From assembly GCA_963971425.1 (NCBI GenBank), contig OZ020518.1, forward strand, positions 17,798,990 through 17,862,989: DNA of 64,000 bases, in the 5' to 3' direction. The stretch's first letter is position 1; every line of letters begins with the position of its first letter. Positions 24,034 through 35,115 of this stretch are shown here, one piece after another. The DNA comes from Bryoerythrophyllum caledonicum (lineage: Eukaryota > Streptophyta > Bryopsida > Pottiales > Pottiaceae). The position numbers and the translations under genes were made by a program. The notes under the pieces are model-generated. The model had not been told where the DNA came from, did not search any database, and was given only the letters and a program-made list of their open reading frames with translations.

Positions 24034-26682
24034 TTAAGAAGAATCGGAATCATCGCCGTCGTCATCCACAGCCCACCAAAAACTCACAGAAAAACTAGGG
24101 GTAAGGGACTGCACATAGTGCCACCACTTGGGTGGGATGTATAGCATTTGCCCTTCCTCTAAAATGCAATCTACGAACTTCAAATGTTCAAAACGGGGGA
24201 ATCTTATTACGTCTACGTTGGTCAAATCAACCTGGAACAAAACAACCAACCAGGGGAACAATTAGATTGGCTTCAAAGTACAAGAAAAGGTCGGAAAAAC
24301 TGCAAACGCTGAAGGAAAAATGGCCTCGCTGTTGAATACCTGACTGGAGTTGCAAAGCATCTTTTCAGTGTATGGATACAGGCTAGGAGAGTCTTCTAGC
24401 GAATATAATCTTACGTACTTCCGTCCTACCACCTGGAAAACAATTTCAATTATCAATTAACAAATAAGGAAAAGGAAAAGACAACTTTCTGGCGTTCAAT
24501 AGAGTGAAGATATGAGTGTAACTACTACTTCCACAATCTTAATCTAGTGTAACAGATGATATGAGTTCAAACCTGTGCTAAAAGGTTATGATGAGGATCG
24601 TGATGTAATGGAGTGATGGTTCCAGCAGGGCCAAGCCAGGCGTTTATGGATTGAAGGTCACCCCCTCCTATGGAGCAGTAGTCTGGGATAGCTATGTCTG
24701 ATTTCAGTTCTGGGATCTGAATTGAAAAACCAATCAACCATGAGAGTCCACATGAACACGGCAACCTAAAATCTACTCGACACACCATGAGAGTCTACAT
24801 TAGGAAGGTCGAGGCTGATTTCACACCTGCTCAAAAAGTGGATGTTGAGCAAGATATGGCCGAGTGATGGCCTGTGCATGGGAGTGACTGAGCGATTTCT
24901 CTAGAAACTGGGAAAGCGTCATCAGCTCCTGCTTCCAATCTGCAGCCAGATAGTGTTCCCCAACCTGCCCAGATTACCAAGCACAAAGACCAAAAAGCAC
25001 AAACTTATGGAGAGAAGAATTTCCTCTCAAACAATCAATCGAAAGCTAATAAGCCATACATTTTCCCTGATGATGATGATGATGAGAAGCAGGATGTCAA
25101 TAAAACAAAGGAGGAGCTGAGAATAATGCCTCCAATTCAGTAACCTTTATGGATATGGTTGGAGGCCAATGAATTGTATCAAACTTACCTCTACAGGAAC
25201 TGTGCGATGCCCGGCGACCTTTTGTAGGTAAGCAAGGTCGCTCCAGCTCTTCATGGCAGGCCAGTGATTGATGGAATCTGTGAGTATTACCGGTGCTCCA
25301 GGTAGAAGATAGTCGCGAAGAAAAGTTTCCAGCGAAGGGCAACTTCTGTGCTCCACCAAGATGCCCCGTAAAGAGCCTGCCGGTAATAAAGAATGCAGTT
25401 CCTGACAATGCCAAAACACAACACATTGTCAACGTCCTAAGCCTCTGGCATCAAAGACAGGATGACTCAACAAGATGTGAAGGACAATAAGAAACAAATG
25501 GAGAGATTGAGATAAAATTCCCTTCTAGAGACGTGAAGACGGGAAGACACTGCAAAAAAGCTCTATGAACAAGTTGAAGCACTTTATTGAGTTGTATACA
25601 GTTCCGATAAATGTGAAGAGAAGAAGAAAGCAGGGAGGTACCAGTTCTATGTAAATACTGGAAAAAGGAGTGTACTAGCTATCAAAGGAGGATCAAATGA
25701 AGGACAATTTATCGACCTCACGCAGCAGCCGGCCCTCTACTTTCTTTCTCAGCTGTACATCTTGCACGTTTAGCACTGCTACTTGCGAGGGTCGATTCTC
25801 CGGGCTGCTTTTGGCTGTACCGGTGGCGAAGCTGATGCTGTGAAGCGAAGAATCGATTTCCTTGCGGAATTGCAAACCTCCCATGATCACACCCAGGTCC
25901 AGCACTTTGAGCGCCTCGATGGGCCGGTTGGCCCGGTAATGGCAGTGCGCCAGGGACAAGCACGAGAGCGAGAAGGCGTCCCGCCACACCAGCGGCACGC
26001 TCTGCCACGGCCCAGAGTGCAACTCCTCCCACGCTAACTCGTATGCGGCTTCTGCGGCTTCCTCGTCCACCCCGCGCCACGCCCTCTCTGCAAGCCCCGC
26101 GTACACCACGCCCCCCTCATTGCGCACCTGCAAATCCCATATTACCCCCACCATCATGCCCCATTCCACAACATCCACCTCACCGTAACCTCTCCTCCAA
26201 ATCATGTGCCCGCGTCACTTCCATACCAAAAATCTCTCCCTCCTCTCCACTACCACCCAAATCACATCCCGTTCACAGAACGCCATGGATCTCACAACTT
26301 CAACTACCACATAAATCACCTTAGCCCCTCCATCTCAAGCCTATGCCTATGCCGACACTAAAACCTACCAAGAAACAGGCACACATCAAAAACCACAAAA
26401 AAAACCGGAGACCACTTCACTCCACTCCCTGATCTCATACCCTTAAATTAACGCAATTAGGTCAACAGAAAATTAATCTCCAAAACTTGATGAAGACATG
26501 CATGAGCATAATCTCTTCAAAGTAGATGCAGATTATGAACATCCGACGTTTGTAGCACAGAAACCTTATTCCCTACATAAATGAAAGGTTCCAGTGAAAG
26601 GTGAAAAACAAAACGCTCTCTGTTATCCTTCTTAAAAAAATTCTCATTGCCTGATTACCTGCAACTCCAAAACCAGAGGCAT
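24034..26682 (-). CDS. JMJ30: JmjC-domain dioxygenase, JMJ30/KDM8-like
   Basis: Seven minus-strand exons join in phase with GT-AG introns: 26682-26659, 26127-25717, 25401-25189, 24964-24827, 24716-24573, 24432-24340, 24231-24034; 1221 nt, 406 residues plus stop, close to plant JMJ30. The N-terminal half carries the family-typical [10 protein letters not shown] and [11 protein letters not shown]; the Jmj part has [17 protein letters not shown], then [13 protein letters not shown] and the iron-binding [10 protein letters not shown] (His-x-Asp), with the third ligand in [11 protein letters not shown]. An acidic tail ends SDSS. Members are Fe(II)/2-oxoglutarate oxygenases; plant JMJ30 acts in the circadian clock and is reported to affect histone methylation, while animal JMJD5 acts as a peptide hydroxylase. 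Exons 2-7 are very well supported. Exon 1 (MPLVLELQ, donor CAG/GTAATC) is inferred from phase and position. It appears intact. Confidence 0.92.
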
Positions 26683-26855
26683 GGACGACAGACGCACTCC
26701 ACTGAAAACCCATACGAAAAAAAAAGAAGGAGAGACACTTCCTGAGCTCAAACGCTCATTAGGTCAAGTAAGCCATACGTGGTAGAGAAACTGGAGCACC
26801 TGCGACTCCGACACAGGAGGCATGGACGACAGACGCGCTCCAACTACAAACCACG
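26655..26855 (-). repeat. duplicated first-exon segment of the JMJ30 gene
   Basis: Two about 55-bp copies, at 26657-26710 and 26798-26850, share GGCATGGACGACAGACGC and flanking text. On the minus strand each carries an ATG with seven further codons and a splice-donor-like end: [14 protein letters not shown] in the copy nearer the gene and MPPVSESQ/GTGCTC in the farther one. Either could serve as first coding exon; the nearer one has the better donor. Confidence 0.6.
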
Positions 26856-26859
26856 ATCT

Positions 26860-27288
26860 AGAAACGCAGCAGCGGCAGCGGAAGCGGCATGAGCGAGGGA
26901 GGAAACAGGCGCGGGCGGGCGGCTGCTACTTATGATCGTGGGTGAGGCAGGGCGGTTGTGCAAGTTGGATAATCCGGGGTCGGGCTTCCATAGCCCATGA
27001 TGAGGAGAGGACCATGCACATGTCGGGTGATGCAGCGGTGGGCTCATCGGAAGGTCAAGTGGGCTGCAACTTGCGCAAGTGACTTATTTAGGAGACCTTT
27101 GTCGTGTGTTCCATGGCGATGGACGCTCCGTCCTTGCTCCCTCGCTGAGATGAGATATCTTGGCATCGCCACAACTGGAGTGGACGTATCCTTTCTCGTG
27201 GTCAAGGCTGTGAGTCAACCTGCCTATCATCGCCCGGCTTCTATTTCTCACCAGTCCGGCCCAAAATATCACCCTCAACTTGCCCAAC
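26860..27288. other. upstream region of the JMJ30 gene
   Basis: GC-rich 26850-26960 (runs of GCAGCGG and GCGGGCGGGCGG) followed by sequence without a conserved frame. Likely the promoter/5' leader of the minus-strand gene, given position only. No TATA box or named element can be fixed. Confidence 0.4.
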
Positions 27289-27799
27289 TACGGGCCGCTT
27301 TACACTATGGACCAGGAGGATTGACCAAGAGAAATCATTTATTTTCATGGTCACTGCTCTTGGTCTAGAGCTGTGACCATGACAAATGAAAAATCATTTT
27401 TTGAGTATCTTGGTCACTTCTCATAGTGTAAAGTGGATTTGGACCGGGACAAGTGTGGGCTAGTTTTTTTTAATGTATATCTGAAAAGGGCGGATTTGGA
27501 ATTTACCTCGTCATTCACTCTCTCACCCTCCCCTTCTTCTTCCTCCTTGTTTCCACCTTCCCTCTTTTCTTCTCTTCTCTAGAAATTTGAGCAACTAGGG
27601 TTGTAATGGAGGGGAGGAGGAGGGACCCTGTGTTGATGCTAGGGTTGTATATGTGCTTGCACATGCTTGTTTCACACGTTGCGAGCATGCAAGCACTAGT
27701 TTTACAAGGAGAGTGGGACAAATTGGCAATTTTTAGCATGTTTTTTGAGAGTACGGGACTAGGAATACAGAGCATTTGGTTTTTGCAAGATAAGGTGGG

Positions 27800-28774
27800 T
27801 TTACGGATCGATTATTGTTGGGATCATACACTATGGGGCAATTTAAGGTTAGAACTTAAGTTAAATTTGCTACTTTCACATTTCTTTGCGAGAAGTTAGG
27901 GCCATTTTTGCAAAAACAAGATAAACCTTTCAGGAATTCAATTTCCGTGGAAACTAGAATTGCAATTTCGTTGATAAGGCTAGGATCTGGCAATGGACAA
28001 TTGCTCATAAGGGATTTATATGGGGTTGCTGAATGTACGGTTCCAAAAATTATAAGAGAATTTTGTAAAGCCGTTAGATAACATTTGCAACAAATATTTG
28101 TTCAAATGCCTAGTGAATCGCAGTTGAAGATTTTAGCTAAAGAATTTGAAGCTCTACATGGCATTCCATACGTTGTAGGTGCAATAGATGGGTCGCATAT
28201 TGCAGTATTGAGGCCAATTGTTGGTGGAGAAGATTATTATTGCCGGAAGTCGTTCCATTCAGCTATTCTTCAAGGAATCCTCGATGTCAAATGTAGGTTT
28301 TGGGATTACGAGTTTGGTTAGGCTGGTAGCCTTCATGATTGGGCTGTTTTTTAAGTTACAAAAATTGGAAGAGCTTGTGTGGAGGGGAAACTGCATCCGT
28401 ACAAGTTGATAGGGGATGCAACATATCCCGTTAGACCGTGGATGCACTGTCCATTCAAGGGAGGAAAAACTAAACTGTCACGAATCCATGGAAATTGGAA
28501 TTTCATTCAATCTTCAATCCAAATGTGTGTAGAAACGGCATTTGGAATTTTACAAGAGAGATGGAGAATTATCATGAAGAAGTGTAATGTACCATTGAGG
28601 ATGGTACCGGATATTGTCTCAACATGCATTGTGATGCACAATTTGTGCATCACAAAGAAGGATGGATTTGACGTGGACTCGATTACAGAAGCCAAGGAAC
28701 AACTACAAAAAAGAATAGATAGTGGCCATTCAAGAGAAGGTCAAGAATTGTGTTGTGAAATGGCATCAATTTAG
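27800..28774 (+). pseudogene. PIF/Harbinger DDE transposase
   Basis: One continuous plus-strand frame with TAA near 27857 and 28079, TAG at 28319 and TAA near 28352. It reads FLCEKLGPFLQKQDKPFR, then SVETRIAISLIRLGSGN (the helix-turn-helix part), then VVGAIDGSHIAV with the first catalytic Asp, GSLHDWAVF with the second, GDATYPVRPWMHCPFKG, and VETAFGILQERWRII with the catalytic Glu, ending with MHNLCI and a short acidic tail. All are diagnostic for PIF/Harbinger nucleases. Upstream exon sequence at 27606-27800 is unclear. No indels were found, so the gene was lost by point stops only. Confidence 0.88.
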
Positions 28775-29006
28775 GAAGTGAAGGATAGAATTTTGAATAG
28801 AGATGATTTTATGGCAACAAATGAAGTGAACGATGAAGAGATTGAAGCATTTCTATTGAAAGGGAAATGAAAGGGATGAAGACTTGCTTCGTGAAGCTAC
28901 AATAATGCACGAAGGTTTGGCAAAAAGTCTATGGCATTGCAAAATTTGGAAGGAGTCAAATCTAGTGTTTTCTTATAGTAGTTCTGATTCCATGGAAGAA
29001 TATTAG

Positions 29007-30411
29007 CTAAAACCTCTCTAGAAGTGCTGCAAAATTATGGTCCATATTTTTTAACAAATCTGTAGACTGTTGGAAGGTGGAAATCAAAATGGCAGAATTG
29101 CCTACCACTTGCTGCAGAAGTCCTTCAATTTGTTTTGACTCTTCTTTTTCTTCTCTTGTGTATTTGGTGCTACGGAAGGTTTGAATTTCAGCCGATTCTG
29201 GAGTCGTAGGTGGTGAAGAAGTCGTTCGAAACATGTTGTCTCCTTCCATAGCACTTGTCGGAATTTGGTTGTGAACACTTGCACGTTTACTATTCCATAT
29301 GTCCATCTCTTCAAACCAACAACATTCTTGTTTTTGGTCCGTCTACGAAATTTCATTCGCCCACTTGTCATTTCGGTATTTGGTCAAGATAGTTTTGTAC
29401 TTCTACTTACAAGATAGCCATGTTCGGTTGAATCCTCGGATTTCCACAACCATTCGGACTTGTAACTTCACCCATGCATTCATACTTACAATAAATGACA
29501 TAAAGTAGGAGAATTATGGCCAAAAACAAGCTCAAAAGGGGTGAAAAGGCAACTTGAATGAAAATTCCAGCAAAGAAATTAGGATAGTTTTTAGTACAAT
29601 TAACACTCCAAAAACATCTTGGACATCAAAAAGCTTGTGGTGGAGTGATGGGTATGGGAGGAATCTATTTGCTCTCTGGAGAACGGGATTCAAATCCCCA
29701 CGCGCGCATGAAGATGGTAGGGCCACAAAACTAGACCCGCAAAGCCTCCGCGGCAACGGCCGACGTAGTTTTTGGGGGAGGGGGGGCATGGGCATAAGAA
29801 GGCATGCTACATTTCCTCCTGTAGAAGGGCATGGGCATGCTTCTACAGCCTCACCATATGGCCTACATACGCTAGCATTCTCCGGCATTTGCTACAAAAA
29901 TTTCAACATTTTGCAAAAAATAAATTAAAAAAATTCAAACCTTGTTTGTTTAATGTTCTTGCAAATTCCTCGTCCATCTCGCCTCTCATTGCATCAAGGT
30001 TTCGACTTCGTAATCCTTCCATTTCGTAGGAGTAGCGTCCTCCTCATCCAATTCTTCAAGTTGAATCACGGTTGCCTTCGCCTTTTTCTTCGGTTTTTCC
30101 TTCACGGTAGTCTTTTCTTTTCTTGGACAACCTCTCTTCTTTGGAGGCGCTTCGTACACCTTTCTTGCACCTTCTTCTTGTTTCACCTCCAAAATCTCTT
30201 TCCCTCTTATGAACTCACTATGTGGGATTTGGGTGCCAATCTCTTCTAATTCTTTTCCACTGTGAGGGAGTCTTCTCAAAAAATCTGTAGAAGTAGGGAG
30301 AAATGCACTAGGATGCAAATCAAGCAGATTCGGCCCATGCTGAAATTGCACTTGAGCAATTTTAGATGGTGCATTACTTGGAGGCAAAGAAAATGGTCTT
30401 GCAAATTTCAT
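29007..30411 (-). pseudogene. PIF/Harbinger Myb/trihelix DNA-binding protein
   Basis: The first exon starts at ATG 30411 (MKFARPFSLPPSNAPSK), has a basic Lys/Pro region (PPKKRGCPRKEK) and leads into the Myb-like start WKDYEVETL; after a one-base shift it continues AMRGEMDEEFARTLNKQ and meets a GT donor near 29945. After an interruption, the frame resumes before 29440 with NRTWLSCK, stop, KYKTILTKYRNDKWANE, QECCWFEEMDIW (the conserved aromatic end of the trihelix), a Ser/Thr/Pro linker and a C-terminal helix with KQIEGLLQQVVGNS, ending at 29007. Harbinger elements need such a protein to bring the transposase to the element ends. The stop and the shift make it a pseudogene. Confidence 0.78.
29625..29900 (+). 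repeat. tRNA-like SINE insertion (tentative)
   Basis: A GC-richer block interrupts the trihelix gene. TGGTGGAGTGATGGGTATGG near 29638 and GGGATTCAAATCCCC at 29687 are spaced like the A and B boxes of a tRNA-derived promoter. The 3' part has repeated GGGCATGGGCAT and GGCATGC. A full tRNA fold is not supported because the T stem does not pair cleanly. It may be part of an intron carrying a SINE. Confidence 0.35.
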
Positions 30412-30990
30412 CCATTCGGAGTTTTAAGACCATGTGTGCCCTTTGGAATCTCTACACTCTCCGTCTACACTATCCCTCCATTGAATGAAAAGGTAGGGAA
30501 AAAAATCTTGGCGAAAACATCAAAAAACATGCAAAAAACAACACAAAACAGTGCATACACAAGAAATTAGAGAGGTAGGAAAATGGGACATACGGCCTTT
30601 ATTCACTTCTCTTACACTCCAACGGTCTCAAAAAAAAACGTCAAAAAATATTGTCCCAACGGCCCATAGTAACATGGAAAAATTATGGGAAAATCATTTT
30701 AAAATAATAAAAATATTGATTTTTAGCCAATCACTGATTTTAGCCCAACGGCCCCCTTATTTTCTGTCGAGCCGACCTCTTTGCCTCGACTCGTCAAAAA
30801 ACCCGTTGGACCAAGAAACATTATCCACTCGATAGAAAATAGCATATTTAGGTAACCTCAAACTTTGTGGTCAATCTCCTTTTTCAAGGTAGTGTGAAGC
30901 GAACTTGGACCGGGACGACTTCCTTGGCCAATCACACATTTTAGAGGGCCGTGGGCAATCTCCATGGTCCATAGTGTAATGCTCCCCTAA

Positions 30991-31342
30991 GGGCCGCTTT
31001 ACACAATAGTGGAGAAGTTCACCGGTCAAGAATTCTAGGGAAATGGAGCAAAATGATTGGTGTATAATTTGTTTGTCATCGAATTGGGCTTAGACTATGG
31101 CCATGACTTGTCCGTGTAGAACTTCAAGCATGGATGAAAAGATGACATGGCCGCCTATGTGGCAATACTTTTTATAAGTATTCTTCTTCCGTGGTTTAGT
31201 TTCTTGTTTGGCCTCAAACCTTCGGACAAGAAACTAAACCACTGGAGAAGAGTTACTCCCACCGGTGGCCTCAAATAACCATGTCTTGGGCAAAACTTCT
31301 TGACCGATTGGTGCGCTTCTTTGCCGTAGTCTCAAGCGGCCC
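30991..31342. mobile_element. PIF/Harbinger-type MITE next to its likely parent
   Basis: 352 bp with tips GGGCCGCTTTACACAA and, inverted, GGGCCGCTTGAG. TAA flanks both sides (30988-30990, 31343-31345). It starts immediately after the right end of the large Harbinger element, sharing the TAA. Non-coding. Confidence 0.8.
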
Positions 31343-31345
31343 TAA

Positions 31346-31888
31346 GATGAAGTGCCAAATTTGGATGAAATCTTTCAGAGTCTTTCATCCCTAAAGGACC
31401 AAGGTATTTTTCAGGAATCTCTACTACATTCGAGTTTTCGTGAAAGCACTTTTCGAAGGGAAAAGTTAGTAGTAATATGATGCAAGACAAGAAGATTTTT
31501 TTTAATGCATGAGAATAGACTTCTAATAATCTCATACACCCTTTTTCTACACCAATGAGATGCATGGCAATCAATGCTCATGGGCCCTACCCCATGCAAG
31601 CTAAAGCTCCCCCGCAATGCCCCAAGGCCCCAAAAAGTTGACCAATGATTTCTTCACACCTTTGCCAAGCCAAGTCACCATGTGCATGTGGTCGTAGTTA
31701 CTAACATACGACCCTAAGATTTGGATAAAAGATCCTTTACTTTCAAGAAAACTCTATTCATTATAAAATGGCCAAGATGAACATGTTGAGAATGTAACTT
31801 TAGGATCTTCTTTCCAAGTTATATGGGATGGTGTGGTATAAATTTTGTGAATTTGGATCGTAAGGATCAACAGATAAATTCCAATAAA
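31346..31888. other. intergenic, probable MITE remnant
   Basis: No gene. 31385-31405 (CATCCCTAAAGGACCAAGG) resembles the left terminus of TTAA MITE family 1, but the interior does not match R1-R4, so it may be another family member. Minus-strand open frames here have no domains. Confidence 0.4.
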
Positions 31889-32114
31889 CCCTTAAAACTC
31901 AGAAAGTGTCATTGGTGGCCACAATATTCTACATGTATGGTGTTATATTAGAACATGATAAGGTTCACATATTGAAATGACCTCCAAATGAAAGATGTCA
32001 GTTGAAGAATCTTCAATCCAACGGTGTAAGTCTTGCTAAACTTTAATACATTTTTAATATTCTACAGAGTAAAATATGTGCATGTATATACGGTTCCCAA
32101 CTGATGTTTAAGGG
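31889..32114 (+). mobile_element. TTAA-flanked MITE, family 3, copy B
   Basis: About 226 bp with left tip CCCTTAAAACTCAG and right tip CTGATGTTTAAGGG followed by TTAA (32115-32118). The tips are inverse to each other. The interior matches copy A (20185-20404) at high identity, for example TTCTACATGTATGGTGT. Confidence 0.75.
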
Positions 32115-32118
32115 TTAA

Positions 32119-32477
32119 AGTTGAAAATTTTGTCCTCTGAAGACACTAGGGTTAACTTAGAATGCATTGTGAATAGATTTGTACCTTTGAAGGGACACTT
32201 GGTCCTTTATTGAGTGTGAACAATGATATTGTCTAAGTTTGAAACATGCATTGTACCATGCTGTAAACCTCCTTAGCACCAAAGATTTTGCACCAATTCC
32301 AACTACGTGGTCAAAAATTCCTTGGGCATTCCAGATTCATGCTTTCTTAGAGCATCTCCAACACGCCTGCCGCCCTGAATTATTTTCTCTCATGTTTCAT
32401 TTCTTCTGCTCTGTTGCTCTAGCTAATGGAATTTGCCTTGATGAATCAACACGGTTGCAGATCTCTGTCACATCTGA
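32119..32477. other. intergenic
   Basis: No gene. It contains another MITE-end-like string (GGGACACTTGGTCCTTTA near 32195) without TTAA, and an 80-codon open frame (32239-32481) with no recognisable features. Confidence 0.35.
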
Positions 32478-32481
32478 TTAA

Positions 32482-33196
32482 CCCTTAAACGCCGAAGCAG
32501 CCAGAAATTGGCTTCTCAGATGACATTGTTGGATGATGATCAACGAAAACAATTATTTTTCATCCAACTTTTTTTTTGAGGAGAGTTCCTTGTTTGTACA
32601 AACATTAGATGATGATGAAATTGGCCTCATTGAGGTAATCATGTGTTACGAAAAAAAGAAAATGCTTGTGACACGGATCTCAATTAAGTGAAATTGAGAA
32701 ACTTCTTGCTTTAGCTATAGATCTTAATTCAAGCCATCAAAATGATATTTTTTGAACTTGAGTCCAACTAATGAAATGAAGCTAACGATGTCTAGTTTCC
32801 ATACCATTTTGAAAATTTAAAAAATACTTAAAATTGAATAAGTTATTGCAATTTGAACTTGGACCTATAACCGTGGTTCTACTTTTAGCCGAACACGGAA
32901 CTTTCATTTACACCACAAGTTTTGGCACTACAGTGTCCACCTTTGGTGAAATTTTCAGAACTTTATAGCATAATTTGTCTTTAATATGAATTTTCTTCAC
33001 TTTTTCTTCAGAAAATACAATAAATTCAAATTTCCACAAAAAAATATGTAATTTTTGCAACATAATTGAGACATATGATCTCATCTCTGAAGAATTTTTT
33101 TTTTAAAATTCTTCTTTTATGTTATGAGAAACTAGAGCATACATTTGATTGAAAATTTAGATTGATGCCACGGTCATAGGCTCCGTTGTTTAAGGG
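32482..33196 (+). mobile_element. TTAA-flanked MITE, family 2, copy A
   Basis: 715 bp between TTAA at 32478-32481 and TTAA at 33197-33200. Left tip CCCTTAAACGCCGAAG; right tip, inverted, CCCTTAAACAACGGAG. Non-coding. Copy B at 34104-34806 shares the start (AGCCAxAAATTGGCTTCT) and end (GATGCCACGGTCA). Confidence 0.8.
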
Positions 33197-33479
33197 TTAA
33201 GCTTCAAAGTTTATGTGTCTATGTCTTGTGAGTCCCATGGCTTAACCCGTGAAGGCCCAATGTCTCCAAGAGGGACATTTTGAGTTTGGGTTAGGTCCCA
33301 TGATATTAAATTTAGGTATCATTTTATGAAAAAAGTAATTGAATAGGCAACTTTTTATTAGCTCCTTGTAGACATATTTTTGGTAGAAATCCAACTTATG
33401 GTTCAAAAGTTACAAATATCTTTCAATAACACATACAAATAGTGCACCGATTTTGTGTGATATATGCAAAGCTTGAAGT

Positions 33480-33575
33480 GCACCGATGGACATGGATTTA
33501 GTGGTGGAACAAACAAACACTTTATTTACTCCGGCCCCCTTCAGGAACTGGAGTTCTTCTTCTTCTAAGTTTAAA
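33480..33575 (+). repeat. 90-bp dispersed repeat, copy 1
   Basis: GACATGGATTTAGTGGTGGA, then AACAAACAAACACTTTATTT, a CCGGCCCCCTTCAGGAA core and CTTCTTCTTCT. Related copies are at 38470-38575 (inverted), 48365-48460, 62690-62790 (inverted) and 63610-63690. A short SINE-like or MITE-derived family; no coding. Confidence 0.55.
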
Positions 33576-33844
33576 CAAATTTTGCACAAATCCATGTATA
33601 CTTGGCCCACTGGGTTAGCCGTAAACGTTTTGTTGCTTACTATTGGAGAACCTTAAATTAAAAATAAAATAATAAAACTTGTTGACCTGCTTCCACATTC
33701 ATGTAAGCTTTCGTTATCCCTCTCTTATTTGGTCACATCGCATTAAGGATTATGGAATTGTTCTTTAATTACGTTTCTGCAAAAGAGGGAATGTCCTTAC
33801 ACATTTTAATCACTCAGTGAGAAGATCAGGATGAAGTACGTACC

Positions 33845-34090
33845 CAGAGGTTGCTTTCAACACCTCTATGTCAGAAGAATTATTTTTCTTTGACACAGTG
33901 ATTTGGATGTAGTGGGTATCACCTAAGTATTATATGGGTATCACCCATGCATTATAGGGGTGGCACCTTGACATCACATGGGTAATCACTTGGACAAAAA
34001 CTTTATATTTTCCAAAATTTTGGACAACTCTCGGTTTCAAGTTAATTATGTACAAAAGCGACCACGGCACAGGGTATTTGCAAAGGAGTG
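33845..34090. repeat. dispersed repeat, uninterrupted copy
   Basis: Matches the halves 17181-17322 and 18859-18960, without the 1.5-kb insertion. The target reads AATCACTTGGACAAA here, where the filled copy reads TATCACCTA...TAGACAAA. Confidence 0.65.
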
Positions 34091-34103
34091 ATAGTAACCA
34101 TAA

Positions 34104-34806
34104 TCCTCAAACGTTGAAAAGCCAAAAATTGGCTTCTTGGATGACATTTCAAGGATGATAATCAGTGTGAATGATATTTTTCATCCAATTCTTTTTTGCA
34201 GAATTCATCAAATGTGTAAGTAGTAAACGATGATGAAACTTGCCCTAGTGAGGTAGTCATGTTTTATCTAGAGAAGAAAATCTTTGAGACATGTATCTCA
34301 ATGTAGTGTGTTTTAGAAACTTCTAGCTTTTGCTTTAAATCTTATTCGAGTCATTCAAATGATAATTTGAGTGCAATTAAAGAAACAAAGTTCATGAAGT
34401 CTAGTTTCCATTCCAATTATTTTTTTTGAAAAATACATAAAATTGAATAACTTATTGCAGTTTGAACTTTGGGCCAATAACCATAGTTGACCAATTTACT
34501 ACTTCTAGTTGAACATGGCATTTTCATCTACACCCCAAGTTTTGGCACTGTAATGGAACTAGTGAAAATTTCAAAAGCATACATTGTATATGATGTGAAT
34601 TTTCTTCACACTTTCTTTGAAAAATCACAATTGTTATAAATTTTCACCAAAATATCTACAACTTGTATGACATAAGCAAGATATGTGATCTCATGTGCGA
34701 AAAATAAAGCCAAAAATTTTCCACCTATATTTAATGAAGAAATAGAGCACACAATGGAATGGAAATTGGAATTGATGCCACGGTCAAAGGATGTGTCCTT
34801 TAGGGG
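34104..34806 (+). mobile_element. TTAA-flanked MITE, family 2, copy B
   Basis: About 703 bp; right end TGTGTCCTTTAGGGG followed by TTAA (34807-34810); left end eroded (TAATCCTCAAACG). Its right tip equals that of family 1, linking the families. Confidence 0.7.
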
Positions 34807-34904
34807 TTAATGAATAATGAAGTTAACAAAGTGCATGGGAAGCAGGCTCCAGCCATAAATACAAGAGGAACTTAGTTAGCAAAATGTACGGTCAACTCCC
34901 TCTA

Positions 34905-35115
34905 TATAAACATCTTGTTGTTTAAACAAAGATCGATAACCACAAGAGATTGAGAGTCCTAACCAACATCAAATAAACAAAAAAACATAGCCAAACATAA
35001 CTATGCTAAGCACACCCTCCAACTTGAGGGTGTACTACGTATACTTGTTTTAGTGTATGTATTTGTTCATTTGATGTTGGTTAGGACTCTCAATTTGTTG
35101 TGGTTATCGATCTTT
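34905..35115. repeat. head-to-head pair of gypsy LTR starts
   Basis: From 35027 to 35112 the sequence repeats the first part of the LTR at 43814 (TGAGGGTGTACTACGTATAC, then TTGATGTTGGTTAGGACTCT and GTGGTTATCGATC). 34905-35026 carries the same segment in reverse, so two LTR starts face away from a centre at about 35026. No internal region is present. Confidence 0.7.

Larger units (their letters stand above)
27292..30987. mobile_element. PIF/Harbinger transposon, two-gene, decayed
   Basis: 3696 bp. Left tip GGGCCGCTTTACACTATGG and right tip, inverted, GGGGAGCATTACACTATGG; both continue with ACCA and GGAG-ATTG. The flanks are TAC (27289-27291) and TAA (30988-30990), a one-mismatch 3-bp target site. 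Inside are a DDE transposase on the plus strand and a Myb/trihelix protein on the minus strand, facing each other, the standard arrangement of autonomous PIF/Harbinger elements. Both genes carry stops, so this copy is inactive. A MITE with related ends abuts its right side. Confidence 0.85.

Noticed and set aside
25718..26080. Second minus-strand frame of 120 codons over JMJ30 exon 2
   Set aside because: Shadow of the real exon in another frame; the real frame carries the conserved JMJ30 residues.
29638..29712. Possible tRNA gene
   Set aside because: A and B box-like words exist, but acceptor and T stems do not pair, so it is at most a tRNA-derived repeat.
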